63,992 nucleotides of DNA from Planctomycetota bacterium (GCA_016872605.1 VGZI01000011.1:1-63992); one strand, 5' to 3'; shown: positions 43,513 to 52,024, counted from the first letter of the stretch. Numbers and translations are program-made. Notes: generated by a model from the sequence alone, not told the origin.

Positions 43513-44851
43513 TTACCTGGTGGCAATGGATTGCGGAGTCAAGTAAACGCGGTTGTTGATGTTGAACAGGTAGCCATCGAAGCGGTAGCCGGTCCAGTTC
43601 CAGATGTTCATCCGCCACTCATGGCTTCCGATCAGATAGTTCACCCGAGCATACAGGTAGAAGTTGCCGGACAGCATCTCGAGCTTGTTGCGAAGGTACA
43701 AGTGCTGAGAGATGTAGGGCCCCTTCTGCGAGTCGAAGTCGAGCCCGACTTCGGCTCCGAGGTCAAGGGTGTCCTTGAGCAGCGTGAGCTGCCCGCCGGC
43801 CCCAGCGCTGGCGACGCCGATATCGACGCCTGCTTGAGCGTAGACCTTGGCATCGATCTGCGGGATGATGTGGGCGGTCGCATGCGCCGGGCGGATGCCG
43901 AGGATGAAGTTGACTCCCGCGCTGCCACGCACGCCGATGCGTCCACTCACGGGGATCGGGCCGATCGAGAAGTGGAACGAGGTGCCGTAGTCGAACGATT
44001 GTTTCAGGTTCTTCGACAGACTCCACGTCGTGGCGACCGACTTGTCGACGTTGAACACACTTTGACCCTTGATGTAGACATTCAGCGTAGCGCGGCTATT
44101 CCCCTTGGCCGGCGTGTCGATTGAGCTCTTGGCTTGCAAGAGAACCACGCGGTGATTCATCAGGTATCCGCCGGCGCTGGCGTCGGCCTGCAGCTTCAGG
44201 CGTTCACTGCTGCCGTGGAATTCGAACTTTCCTTCAAGAAACGCGGCAACCAGGCTCGTTTTGCCGAGTTGTGTCTTTCAGCTCTTGACGAAATCCACGG
44301 TTTTGCTCGCCTTCGGCGCTAGACCCGTGATCGCTTTGACGCGGGCGGCGTCACCCGTCAGCGCCAGTGTGTGGCGTTGTTCCAGGTCAGCGATTCTCGG
44401 CACGGCGCGCATCGTTTGCGCGTTGAATGCCACATGCGCCTTGCTGTGCGCCGCGATCTGTGTTCGCAATGTATCGTGATGAACGATCGCGTCGTGCAGC
44501 ACGATCGGCTTCGTGGACTTGTCGCGAAGACTGTACCCGATGGCGTTGAACTTCTGTTCGAGTTTGTTCAGTTCCGCGAAATATGGGCCAGCTTTCACCT
44601 TTTTGCCGTCGGGCAGTGTTATGAGATCGTCGGGCTTTACCGCTTTCCCTGTCCGGGGGTCGTGCAGGTCTAGCGGTTTGAAGGCGATTGCCGCGCGCTT
44701 GGCGTGCTTGAAATCCGACTGCGCCATCGCAGTCGCGGCAGACCAGCCTCGACCTTGCCGGGGATTCTGACATCCGCGGGCGCGGCGCTCACGGCGACGA
44801 TGAAAGTGAACACTCCAATAAACGCCAGGCGAATCGGTGTGAGACGGAACA
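43513..44851 (-). pseudogene. Secreted beta-rich protein, disrupted by one frameshift and one in-frame TGA
   Basis: Start ATG 44851 with AGGAG seven bases upstream and signal peptide MFRLTPIRLAFIGVFTFIVA. After IPGKVEAG the frame shifts by one (near 44737), continuing as SAATAMAQSDFKHAKRAAIA, then a helical domain to KTVDFVKS. There TGA 44278-44280 interrupts (TGG is a likely ancestor), and the same frame goes on KTQLGKTSLVAAFLEGKFEF through a glycine-rich beta domain (GRIGVRGSAGVNFILGI; YAQAGVDIGVASAGAGGQLTL) to the stop at 43513. Restored length is about 446 residues. The frame 43513-44160 alone and 44278-44760 alone are pieces of this one gene. Its family is not known to me. It sits 244 bases upstream of the vitellogenin-like gene. 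Confidence 0.75.
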
Positions 44852-45103
44852 TGGTCGAACTCCTGTAGTTGCAGGCGCGATGTTTGGACCGCACCCTGGA
44901 TCGGGTCTGGAATAGGACATGAAGCGTTTGCACGTACTTCATGGTTCATTGCGAAGGAGAAATGCAATAAGGATGCCGACGTGGAAATTGATCTGAGATT
45001 AGCATCGCAACATGCTTTGAATCAATGATTTATGTCATTATCGATTCGACCCGTCGCCCGTATCAAAATGACATCAAAACGAGCCTGTGACATCGATTAG
45101 ATG

Positions 45104-45658
45104 TCAAATCAAAGGCGGCATTACCCGCCGCACGATCCGCGCGATATTTCGAGCGTCGTCGAGCCCGCGATGCAGAGCGCCTTCGAACTCTAGACCAAGG
45201 TGACGCAGCGCATCGCTGATCCCGAGTTTCCTGGAAAGCCCGAGCGAACGGCAGACCTCGGCCTTGAGGTTCAAATGGCCGGAAGGAAAAGGGTAGGCGG
45301 CATTGTGGAATTCGCAATCCTGGTGAAACTGATTGCGATCGTAATCTCCCCACGAGCAGAAGACCGTGTCGGCCGAGCCCATCCACAGCTTCATCGCCGC
45401 GACGGCCGCTTCGAACCCGGGAGCACTCGCGAGATCGTGTTGCGCGATCCCCGTTAGTTCCGTGCAGAAAGGCGTGAGCTCAGGATGCCGCACTGGGCGG
45501 ACAAATGTTTGGAATTCGGACTCGACTTCGAAGGTTCGCGAGCTTTGCAGGACCGCGCCGATCTCGATGATCTCCATTTCATAACGAGGAACGGCTCCGT
45601 CATCGGAGCACGTGGCTTCGACGTCCACGATCAGATAGAAATCATTCACGATTCGCAT
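45104..45658 (-). CDS. 3'-5' exonuclease, ERI-1/KapD-like DEDDh family
   Basis: 184 residues, a single exonuclease domain. Exo I YLIVDVEATCSDDG (acidic pair D12, E14), Exo II FCSWGDYDRNQF, Exo III LHRGLDDARNIARIV (His and Asp of DEDDh). The sequence EMEIIEIGAVL, FVRPVRHPELTPFCTELTGI is typical of the ERI-1-like histone-mRNA/siRNA exonuclease branch also found in bacteria as KapD/SnmR-like proteins. Predicted to trim 3' ends of RNA (or DNA) in the cytosol. A small hairpin (45088-45106) overlaps its stop codon. Confidence 0.9.
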   Translation of the reverse strand: MRIVNDFYLIVDVEATCSDDGAVPRYEMEIIEIGAVLQSSRTFEVESEFQTFVRPVRHPELTPFCTELTGIAQHDLASAPGFEAAVAAMKLWMGSADTVFCSWGDYDRNQFHQDCEFHNAAYPFPSGHLNLKAEVCRSLGLSRKLGISDALRHLGLEFEGALHRGLDDARNIARIVRRVMPPLI

Positions 45659-45698
45659 GCGACCTCGACAACCTCCTTACAACCCAGGTTCGCTTGGC

Positions 45699-47018
45699 TC
45701 ACTGCGGTCGCTCGATCGGCTGCCAGGTCGCGAAGGGTGCCCCAGGCCCCATCTGTTCTTCGATGCGGAGAAGTTGGTTGTATTTCGCCAGCCGTTCGCT
45801 GCGGGCGACCGAGCCGATCTTGATCTGGCCGACGCCCGTGGCCACCGCGAGGTCGGCAATCGTGCTGTCCTCGGTCTCGCCGGATCGAGCAGAGATGACG
45901 CAGCGATAACCCGCTGCGTGTGCCTGGTCGATCACTTGAAGCGTCTCGGTCAACGTGCCGATTTGATTGACCTTGATGAGAATCGCGTTGGCCACGCCCT
46001 GTTCGATGCCCTGGGCGAGCCGTCGCGGGTTGGTGGCAAACAGGTCGTCCCCGATGAGTTGCACGCGCTGCCCGAGCGACTCGGTCAACGTCTTCCAACC
46101 GGCCCAGTCATCCTCGGCCATGCCGTCCTCGATCGAAACGATCGGATAGCGGTCAGCCCATTCGGTGAGCATGGCGGCCATCGTGGTTGCGGAGAGCAGC
46201 GTGTCCTTCAGGCGATACAATCCGCCTTCATGAAAATGCGTGCTGGCGACGTCAATGGCGATCGCAACATCCCGGCCCGGAACGAGTTCGAGCCGATCGA
46301 ACGCCTCCAGGATCATCTCCAGGGCGCGCTCGTTGTCACCAAGTTTCGGCCCAAAGCCCCCTTCATCGCCGACGAGCACGCCCTCGTAGCCGTGGTCGCG
46401 CAGCGTCTCGGAAAGGGAGCGATAGACACGCGTCGTTAGGTGCAGCGCTTCGGAGAATGACTTGGCGCCGATCGGCATGAGCAGAAAGTCTTGCATGTCG
46501 AGATTGCGCCCCGCGTGCAGTCCGCCGCTGATCAGATTTACCATGGGCATAGGGATCGTGGGCGTCACGCTCCGCGCGACGGATGCCTCGCGCGGAGCGT
46601 GAGGTCTACGATCGAGGTACTGCCAGAGCGGCGCCTTGCGCGATGCAGCCGCGGCATGCGCGCATGCCAGCGACACGCCGAGGATCGCGTTGGCGCCGAG
46701 CCGGGACTTGTCGGGCATGCCGTCGAGTTCGATGAGCTTGCGGTCGATGGCAGCTTGCTCGGTCGCCGCCATGCTGACGACGGCCGGCGCGATGACCTGA
46801 CGCACATTGGCGACAGCCTTATGCACGCTTTTTCCCGCGTAGTCTTTCGGATCGCCGTCGCGTAGTTCGAGCGCTTCATGCTTGCCGGTGCTGGCCCCCG
46901 ATGGCACAATGGCCCGGCCGATCGCGCCGCCGGCACAATGCACCTCGACTTCGACCGTCGGCGTGCCGCGGCTATCGAGTACCTGACGAGCCTGAACGGC
47001 CGAGATACGATCGTTCAT
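45699..47018 (-). CDS. eno: Enolase with an in-frame palindrome insertion
   Basis: 439 residues from ATG 47018 (GGAG seven bases upstream; ATG 47030 is possible). Converts 2-phosphoglycerate to phosphoenolpyruvate. Substrate/Mg loop SGASTGKHEALELRD, GVLVGDEGGFGP (catalytic Glu), SIEDGMAEDDW (Mg-binding Glu/Asp), LIGDDLFATN, ILIKVNQIGTLTE (catalytic Lys) and ISARSGETEDSTIADLAV are all intact. Between QYLDR and PTIPMPMVNLISGGLH it carries an extra stretch of about 15-17 residues (RPHAPREASVARSV) that other enolases lack, encoded by palindrome 46554-46613. The insertion lies in a surface connection just before the barrel, so activity may survive. Confidence 0.95.
   Translation of the reverse strand: MNDRISAVQARQVLDSRGTPTVEVEVHCAGGAIGRAIVPSGASTGKHEALELRDGDPKDYAGKSVHKAVANVRQVIAPAVVSMAATEQAAIDRKLIELDGMPDKSRLGANAILGVSLACAHAAAASRKAPLWQYLDRRPHAPREASVARSVTPTIPMPMVNLISGGLHAGRNLDMQDFLLMPIGAKSFSEALHLTTRVYRSLSETLRDHGYEGVLVGDEGGFGPKLGDNERALEMILEAFDRLELVPGRDVAIAIDVASTHFHEGGLYRLKDTLLSATTMAAMLTEWADRYPIVSIEDGMAEDDWAGWKTLTESLGQRVQLIGDDLFATNPRRLAQGIEQGVANAILIKVNQIGTLTETLQVIDQAHAAGYRCVISARSGETEDSTIADLAVATGVGQIKIGSVARSERLAKYNQLLRIEEQMGPGAPFATWQPIERPQ
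46554..46613. repeat. 60-bp palindromic element in frame inside eno
   Basis: Core arms TCACGCTCCGCGCGA (46565-46579) and TCGCGCGGAGCGTGA (46588-46602) are perfect 15-bp complements around an 8-base loop; outer arms GATCGT/ACGATC (46554-46559, 46608-46613) extend it to exactly 60 bp, 20 codons. It encodes residues about 136-155 of enolase, including PHAPREASVARSV, which is foreign to the family. It resembles in principle the Rickettsia palindromic elements that invade genes in frame. Confidence 0.85.
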
Positions 47019-47109
47019 GGTCAACTCCATAGAGTGACGATTGCTTGATTCCCATTCCGTCGCATGCAATAATAAGACACTGTTCAGTTTATCCATACCG
47101 GAGGCGGAC

Positions 47110-47700
47110 ATGAGCGCCGCGCTGAAGTGGAATTTGGTGTCGGTTGAGGATTACCTCGAGAGCGAGTTGTCCTCGCCGAAAAAGCATGAGTACGTTGGCG
47201 GCGTCGTTTACGCGATGGCTGGCGCACGCAACTCGCACAACTACATCAAGGACAATGTCCAAGGGAGCCTTCATACACGGCTGCGCGGCCACCGCTGCCG
47301 CGTGCACGGATCCGATACGAAAGTTCGCATTCACTTTCCGACCCATGTCCGGTTCTATTATCCCGATGATCATGTAGTATGTGAAGCAAACCCGCTTTCG
47401 GATTCGTTCCAAGACAATCCTGTCGTGATCTTTGAAGTCCTCTCGCGCAAGACGCGGCGCATCGACGAAGGCGAAAAAAAAGATGCTTACCAGACGATGC
47501 CTTCGTTGAAGGTCTATGTCCTCGTCGATCAGGATGTGCCGGCGCTGCTCGTATTTCGACGCACGGCGACCGGCTTTGCTCGCGAAATCTACGAAGGGCT
47601 CGACGCCATTCTCCCATTGAGCGAAATCGGCACGGAGTTGCCGCTCGTCGAAATCTACGACGGCATCGAGTTCATTCCCGAGCCGGAACTGGAAGACTGA
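47110..47700 (+). CDS. Uma2 family (DUF820) putative endonuclease
   Basis: 196 residues from ATG 47110, with GGAGG six bases upstream; the longer frame extends back toward eno. PD-(D/E)XK core: KKHEYVGGVVYAMAGARNSHNYI, FYYPDDHVVCEANP, PVVIFEVLSRKTRRIDEGEKKDAY, LKVYVLVDQD. The catalytic D (YPDD) and E-V-L-S-x-K/T are in place. The family is greatly expanded in planctomycetes and cyanobacteria; actual function is unclear. Its 3' end overlaps the convergent APH-kinase gene by 29 bases. Confidence 0.88.
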   Translation: MSAALKWNLVSVEDYLESELSSPKKHEYVGGVVYAMAGARNSHNYIKDNVQGSLHTRLRGHRCRVHGSDTKVRIHFPTHVRFYYPDDHVVCEANPLSDSFQDNPVVIFEVLSRKTRRIDEGEKKDAYQTMPSLKVYVLVDQDVPALLVFRRTATGFAREIYEGLDAILPLSEIGTELPLVEIYDGIEFIPEPELED

Positions 47701-48676
47701 TGCGGCGCCAGACGTCCTCCCATCGTTCGATTTCGCCGCGAAGGATCGCCCGACCCATTTCGCGGACGAATGTCCGTTTTCCTTCGTCCGGCAGATATTC
47801 GACCGGGCTCGTCCCATCGATCCGTGCGAGCAAGCATACTCCCAGGTGCTTGATGCCGCGCTGCTCTAATTCGGTGGCTGACCGAAAGATCGCAGCCCCG
47901 CAGTAAGCTTGCCAGAACGATCTCATCAGCGCGATGAACGATTGGCTCCGCTCAGAATCGCGTACGGCCTTGAGCGTCAGATGCGCCTGAAACAAACCGA
48001 GGTCCATGGTCGGGTCGCCGAAGTGGGCCGTCTCGTAATCGACCAGCGTGAACCCGCCACCGCTGACGAGCATGTTTTTCGGCGTGTAGTCGCCGTGGCA
48101 GAGGGCTTCCTTGATGGTCAGCATGTCGTGGATGATCGGTGCGATGGCGCCGGCGACTTCCGGCCGGCGCTCCTGCACGCGGACGTAGAACGGATCGACG
48201 CGCAATTGCACGTAGACCGTGTGATCGCGAAACGCTTCAAACTCCCGCACTCGTTCAGCGGAAACCTGATGCATGCGGCCCAGCACTGAGCCGACCTTGG
48301 CGCCGAAGCCGACGTCGACCTTGCCGGCGAGCAGGTCCGCTTTCCACACCGTCGCGTCCAACGGCGCATGGCTCATCGCGTACACGTAGTTCTCTCGATC
48401 GACATGCAGCACCTCCGGCACGACATCGGCTAGGTGCGGGTGCAATGCCTGCATGACCTCCTGCTCACGCCAAATGCGATTCAAATCGCTGAACCAGGCG
48501 TCCTTCGTGCGCAGTTGTGGCCGCGATTGCTTGACGACCATGCGACATTCGGGCGTGGTGACGCGCAGGACGAAATTGGAAACGCCGCCGGAGAGGAGTT
48601 CCGCCTGCGCGGGGCCTCTGATCCAGCCCGTGCGTTGGAGGTAATCGACCGCGTTCTCGGTGGTGAGTTCGAACAT
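47672..48676 (-). CDS. Aminoglycoside phosphotransferase (APH) family kinase
   Basis: 334 residues. Brenner-type catalytic loop LCHGDYTPKNMLV with the catalytic Asp and the metal site VDYETAHFGDPTMDLGLF, separated by the usual spacing; the N-lobe has RMVVKQSRPQ for nucleotide binding and LLSGGVSNFVLRV as the P-loop-like turn. The closest look is to small-molecule kinases of the APH/methylthioribose-kinase group; the substrate is unknown. It overlaps the convergent Uma2 gene by 29 bases. A palindrome separates it from the SDR gene behind. Confidence 0.88.
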   Translation of the reverse strand: MFELTTENAVDYLQRTGWIRGPAQAELLSGGVSNFVLRVTTPECRMVVKQSRPQLRTKDAWFSDLNRIWREQEVMQALHPHLADVVPEVLHVDRENYVYAMSHAPLDATVWKADLLAGKVDVGFGAKVGSVLGRMHQVSAERVREFEAFRDHTVYVQLRVDPFYVRVQERRPEVAGAIAPIIHDMLTIKEALCHGDYTPKNMLVSGGGFTLVDYETAHFGDPTMDLGLFQAHLTLKAVRDSERSQSFIALMRSFWQAYCGAAIFRSATELEQRGIKHLGVCLLARIDGTSPVEYLPDEGKRTFVREMGRAILRGEIERWEDVWRRISLPVPARE

Positions 48677-48687
48677 ATCAAGTTTCT

Positions 48688-48737
48688 GCTTGCGGCTTTG
48701 CGCTCGCGAGGCGCTCGGCGAGCGCGAAGCCGCAAGC
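48688..48737. repeat. Intergenic palindrome, family M
   Basis: 20-bp arms GCTTGCGGCTTTGCGCTCGC (48688-48707) and complement (48718-48737) with one G-U; 10-base loop. It starts two bases beyond the stop of the SDR gene (48740). Second copy at 23781-23836. Confidence 0.85.
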
Positions 48738-48739
48738 GG

Positions 48740-49501
48740 CTAGCGCATGAAGCGCCCGCCATTGATATCGAGAATCGCGCCCGTGATGAAACTCGCGGCG
48801 TCGGACGCGAGGAACAACACTGCCTGCGCAACTTCCTCCGCCACGCCGTTGCGGCCAAGCAACGTTTGCCTCCGGTATTCTTCCATCTTCGCCGGCGTGG
48901 AGAAAGTCTCGTGATGCTGCGTGGCGATGACGCCCGGCATGATGGCGTTGACGCGCACGGCGGGGGCGAGTTCCTTGGCGAGCGTGCGCGTCATGACTTG
49001 CAGAGCGCCCTTGGCCGCCGCGTAGACGCCGCCCCCGCCCGCCCCGCCGGTCTGTATCGACAGCGTGAGGTTATTGACGATGCACGCATGCTTGCTGCCA
49101 CGCAGGTGCGGAATGGCGCGGCGCGTGACCAAGAACGTCGTCGTTGCGTTGACGTTGAAGACGGTGTGCCAAAGCTCCAGGCTGCACGCCTCGATGGTCG
49201 TGTACTTGACGGGCGAACCGGCATTATTGAAGAGGACGTCGAGGCGACCGGCTTTCTCGACGAGTTGATCGACGACCTCGTTGGCGTCGCCTTCGCGCGT
49301 CAGATCGCCTTGCAAAAGATGCGCCTGCCCGCCCTCGCTGCGAATCGTCTGCACGACCTCCTCGGCGCCGGCCTTGCTCGTGTGATAATGGACGCCGACG
49401 ATCGCCCCGGCCTGCGCGAACCGCAGCGCCGTCGCTCGGCCGATGCCGACCCCGGCGCCGGTGACAAGGGCGACGCGGCCCGTGAGCTCATTTGTCTTCA
49501 T
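48740..49501 (-). CDS. Short-chain dehydrogenase/reductase (FabG-like)
   Basis: 253 residues from ATG 49501; AAGGATC precedes it. ALVTGAGVGIGRATAL is the TGxxxGxG cofactor motif, LDVLFNNAGSPV the NNAG motif, and VYAAAKGALQVM holds the catalytic Tyr-x3-Lys. VRVNAIMPGVIAT and FITGAILDINGG complete a classical SDR. His at the cofactor strand (VGVHYHTSKAG) suggests NADP preference. The usual catalytic Ser is not obvious (VNNLTLSIQTGG). Substrate unknown. It follows galE on the same strand beyond palindrome 49516-49582. Confidence 0.88.
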   Translation of the reverse strand: MKTNELTGRVALVTGAGVGIGRATALRFAQAGAIVGVHYHTSKAGAEEVVQTIRSEGGQAHLLQGDLTREGDANEVVDQLVEKAGRLDVLFNNAGSPVKYTTIEACSLELWHTVFNVNATTTFLVTRRAIPHLRGSKHACIVNNLTLSIQTGGAGGGGVYAAAKGALQVMTRTLAKELAPAVRVNAIMPGVIATQHHETFSTPAKMEEYRRQTLLGRNGVAEEVAQAVLFLASDAASFITGAILDINGGRFMR

Positions 49502-49515
49502 CGTTGATCCTTGGT

Positions 49516-49582
49516 GAGCCGAGCCCCGTGAGGGGCCGGTTGATGACGTGATCCTCAACCGGCCCCTCACGGGTCTCGGCTC
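49516..49582. repeat. Intergenic palindrome, family N (GAGCCGAGCCCCGTGAGG)
   Basis: 28-bp arms 49516-49543 and 49555-49582 with one mismatch; 11-base loop. Its outer edge is four bases from the galE stop (49587). Confidence 0.85.
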
Positions 49583-49586
49583 GCCT

Positions 49587-50567
49587 TTACTTGTACCCCT
49601 TGGGATGCGCTCTGTGCCAATTCCATGCTGACGCGACGATTGATTTGATGTCCATGTAGCACGGCTTCCAGCCGAGCTCCTTCTGAATCTTCTCCGAGGA
49701 CGCCACCAAGACGGGCGGGTCGCCGGCGCGGCGTGGCCCCTCCTTGATCGGCACTGTCTTTCCGGTGACCTCCTCAACTGCGGCGATCACCTCGCGCACA
49801 CTGTAGCCCCGGCCGATGCCGAGGTTGTAGTGCATTTGTTGTCCTGGTTGCAATTTCTCCAGGGCCAACAGGTGCGCTTCCGCCAAATCGCACACATGGA
49901 TGTAGTCGCGCACGCACGTCCCGTCCGGCGTTGGGTAGTCCGTGCCGAAGATCTCGATGTGGGGCCGTTTCCCCATCGCCGCGTAAATGATGAGCGGGAT
50001 CAGATGCGTTTCCGGAGTGTGGTCCTCGCCGATCGTGCCGTCGGGATGCGCGCCCGATGCGTTGAAGTAGCGCAATGCCGCAAAGCCCCAGTTGTAGGCA
50101 CGGGCATAGTCGGCCAGGGCGTGCTCGACGGTCAGCTTGGTCACGCCATACGGATTGATTGGGCGTTGCGGCGTCGCTTCGGTGATTGGCATCTGCTCGG
50201 GCGTGCCAAACGTAGCCGCCGTGCTGGAGAAGACGAATCGGCTGATGTTGTGCCGACGCAAGCATTCGAGGAGGTTGAGCGTATTGACGACGTTGTTCTG
50301 CCAATACTTGGCCGGCTGCTGCACCGATTCGCCGACGGCCGCGAAGGCCGCGAAATGGACTACGGCGTCGATCCGTTTTTCGAGCAGCACTTGATCAATA
50401 CGATGGGTTTCGTTCAAGTCCCCTACGATGAGCCGACCGGCCGGGACCGCGGCGCGATGGCCGTAGATCAGGCTATCGTACACCCAAGTGTCGTGCCCGC
50501 GTTCCAGAAAAAGCTTGACGGCGTGGCTGCCGATGTAGCCGGCGCCGCCGGTGACCAGAATTTGCAT
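49587..50567 (-). CDS. galE: UDP-glucose 4-epimerase
   Basis: 326 residues from ATG 50567, giving the canonical N-terminus MQILVTGGAGYIGSHAVKLF. Catalytic SSTAATFG and YGVTKLTVE (Tyr-x3-Lys), NPYGVTKL, ALRYFNASGAHPDG, IHVCDLAEAHLLAL and YNLGIGRGYSVREV follow the GalE order exactly. Interconverts UDP-glucose and UDP-galactose (or the N-acetyl forms) for envelope polysaccharide. No other exopolysaccharide genes are adjacent. The dead hicBA locus lies directly upstream. Confidence 0.94.
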   Translation of the reverse strand: MQILVTGGAGYIGSHAVKLFLERGHDTWVYDSLIYGHRAAVPAGRLIVGDLNETHRIDQVLLEKRIDAVVHFAAFAAVGESVQQPAKYWQNNVVNTLNLLECLRRHNISRFVFSSTAATFGTPEQMPITEATPQRPINPYGVTKLTVEHALADYARAYNWGFAALRYFNASGAHPDGTIGEDHTPETHLIPLIIYAAMGKRPHIEIFGTDYPTPDGTCVRDYIHVCDLAEAHLLALEKLQPGQQMHYNLGIGRGYSVREVIAAVEEVTGKTVPIKEGPRRAGDPPVLVASSEKIQKELGWKPCYMDIKSIVASAWNWHRAHPKGYK

Positions 50568-50594
50568 GGCTAACGTCTCTCGTTGCACAGAATC

Positions 50595-50782
50595 TCAGAA
50601 TTTCGGATGCATTCCCGCTTGTTTGCAGATCTGATTCGCAGTGATACGATCGAAGATTCGATGCCGCTTGACGGAGATCGTTTGTCGCCGTTCGTGTAGA
50701 TCGAGTGTTTCTTCCCTTCGCGCAGCAACGTGAATCCGTTCTCCTCAAGATGCTTGATCAAATCGCGGCGTTTCACCGACAT
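50595..50782 (-). pseudogene. hicA: HicA-type toxin, frameshifted
   Basis: From ATG 50782: MSVKRRDLIKHLEENGFTLL, REGKKHSIYTNGDK, then a one-base loss in the AAA run near 50686 shifts the frame; adding one A restores TISVKRHRIFDRITANQICK and the end QAGMHPKF, stop 50595-50597. HicA proteins are double-stranded-RNA-binding-fold mRNA interferases with this KKHSIYT core and ICKQ-x-G end. Starts one base after the hicB TAA. A 1-nt indel in a homopolymer could also be an assembly error. Confidence 0.8.
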
Positions 50783-50783
50783 G

Positions 50784-51001
50784 TTACACCTCGACGGGAA
50801 GTTGCTCGAGAAGGCCTCCACCCACGGGGATTTCCTTGTGCAATTTCCGGTAGGCCGCGATCATCTCTTGCAGCGCATCTTGCAATGAGCGTCGGCAGTC
50901 ATCCAGATTTTTCCTTCCGTGACAACCTCGGGCCATCCAACCAACTGCCCCATGTAGCCTCACTTGATCCTGGTGTACTTGGCCGGATATGTGTTCGACA
51001 T
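50784..51001 (-). pseudogene. hicB: HicB-type antitoxin, in-frame stop plus frameshift
   Basis: ATG 51001 follows AGGAG. The reading is MSNTYPAKYTRIK, TGA at 50960-50962 (codon 14), GYMGQLVGWPEVVTEGK, a one-base loss in the A run near 50908-50912, then NLDDCRRSLQDALQEMIAAY and the end RKLHKEIPVGGGLLEQLPVEV, stop TAA 50784-50786. With an A restored the frame closes in 73 codons. YMGQL-x-x-WPEV-x-TEGK and EIPVGGGLLEQ-x-PVEV are HicB-family hallmarks. hicB precedes hicA, the usual order for this subtype. Confidence 0.8.
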
Positions 51002-51013
51002 CGAATCGCTCCT

Positions 51014-51040
51014 GAGCTTGCGCTTGCGCCTCAAGCTCTG
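51014..51040. repeat. Small hairpin, family R-like half copy, before the ABC gene stop
   Basis: GAGCTTG-cgcttgcgcct-CAAGCTC (51014-51038), adjacent to the TAA stop (51041-51043) of the ABC ATPase gene; the sequence CGCTTGCGC is shared with family R at 41331-41342. Confidence 0.45.
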
Positions 51041-51976
51041 TTAGTTCGTAATGCCCTTCGTGATCCCCATGAACACATCCTCCAGATTGACGGCTTCCTC
51101 CTTGAGCATCTTGACACGGAAGCCGTTTTTGACCAAGGCCTCTGCGATGAAACTGCCGTCATTCAGGCCTTCGCAAAGCGTGACGAGGAGATAATCCTCC
51201 TCCGTTTTGTGCTCGATTCCGTCGATGCCTTTTTCCTTTTCGAGAAACGCCTTGGCCTCGGCGTTGCGGCCGTCGCCGACCATGACGTCGATGCGGGTGC
51301 GCTGGCGGACTTTTTGGATGGCGGATTGCACATCGCCGTCGAAGAGGAGCTTGCCGCGTTCGATGATGCCGATCTTGTTGCAGATGTCGGCGAGTTCGGG
51401 GAGAATGTGGCTGGAGAGCATGATGGTCTTGCCCATGTTGCGCAATTCTTTGATCAGTCCGCGCATTTCGATGCGAGCGCGCGGATCGAGGCCGCTCGCA
51501 GGTTCGTCGAGCAGCAACACTTGTGGCTCATGCAAGAGGACGCGGGCCAGGCCGAGGCGTTGCGTCATGCCGCGCGACAGGCTCGTGACCAGAGCGTCGC
51601 GCTTGTAGCCGAGATCGACGAGTTCGAGCACCTGATCGCATTTCTTGCGGCGTTCGGGGCCCTGAATGCGATAGGCCGCCGCGAAGAATTCGAGGTACTC
51701 AATAACCTTCATGTCGTCGTAGACGCCGAAAAAGTCGGGCATGTAGCCCATGACGCGGCGAATGTCCTTGGCGCCGTTGTAGATAGAATAGCCGCACACG
51801 GTCGCTTCGCCCCAGGTCGGTGTAAGGAGCGTCGCCAAAATGCGCATGGTAGTGGTTTTGCCCGCGCCGTTGGGCCCGATGAACCCGTAGACATCGCCGC
51901 TCTCGAGCTTGACGGTCAGTCGATCGAGGGCGTAGAGTTCGCCGTACATTTTTGTGAGATCGCGGGTTTCGATCAT
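51041..51976 (-). CDS. ABC transporter ATP-binding protein
   Basis: 311 residues from ATG 51976 (MIETRDLTKMYG); ATG 51985 is possible. Walker A GPNGAGKTT, Q-loop GYMPDFFGVYDDMKV, signature LSRGMTQRLGLARVLL, Walker B VLLLDEPASGLDP, H-loop LSSHILPEL. It is of the multidrug/gliding-type DRA family with a C-terminal regulatory extension of about 90 residues. No permease gene is adjacent; the large membrane protein at 52552-54963 on the same strand could belong to the same transporter, with the GxxExxY gene lying between. Confidence 0.92.
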   Translation of the reverse strand: MIETRDLTKMYGELYALDRLTVKLESGDVYGFIGPNGAGKTTTMRILATLLTPTWGEATVCGYSIYNGAKDIRRVMGYMPDFFGVYDDMKVIEYLEFFAAAYRIQGPERRKKCDQVLELVDLGYKRDALVTSLSRGMTQRLGLARVLLHEPQVLLLDEPASGLDPRARIEMRGLIKELRNMGKTIMLSSHILPELADICNKIGIIERGKLLFDGDVQSAIQKVRQRTRIDVMVGDGRNAEAKAFLEKEKGIDGIEHKTEEDYLLVTLCEGLNDGSFIAEALVKNGFRVKMLKEEAVNLEDVFMGITKGITN

Positions 51977-51983
51977 GAAAATC

Positions 51984-52016
51984 ATCCACGATGGGACAGG
52001 AAGGACACGAAGAAAA
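51984..52016. repeat. Family L half copy (direct repeat flanking the GxxExxY gene)
   Basis: ATCCACGATGGGACAGGAAG then GACACGAAGAAAAG, in the same orientation as the left arm of the family L palindrome at 52430-52460. The GxxExxY gene lies exactly between the two. Confidence 0.65.
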
Positions 52017-52024
52017 GAATTGGG

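Noticed and set aside
44278..44967. 229-residue frame as an independent gene
   Set aside because: Its first 75 residues are out-of-frame leader; the real start and signal peptide are in another frame at 44851, so it is part of the pseudogene.
45088..45106. Terminator TGACATC-gatta-GATGTCA at the exonuclease stop
   Set aside because: The stem is only 7 bp and AT-rich and no T-run follows on the minus strand; mentioned with the gene only.
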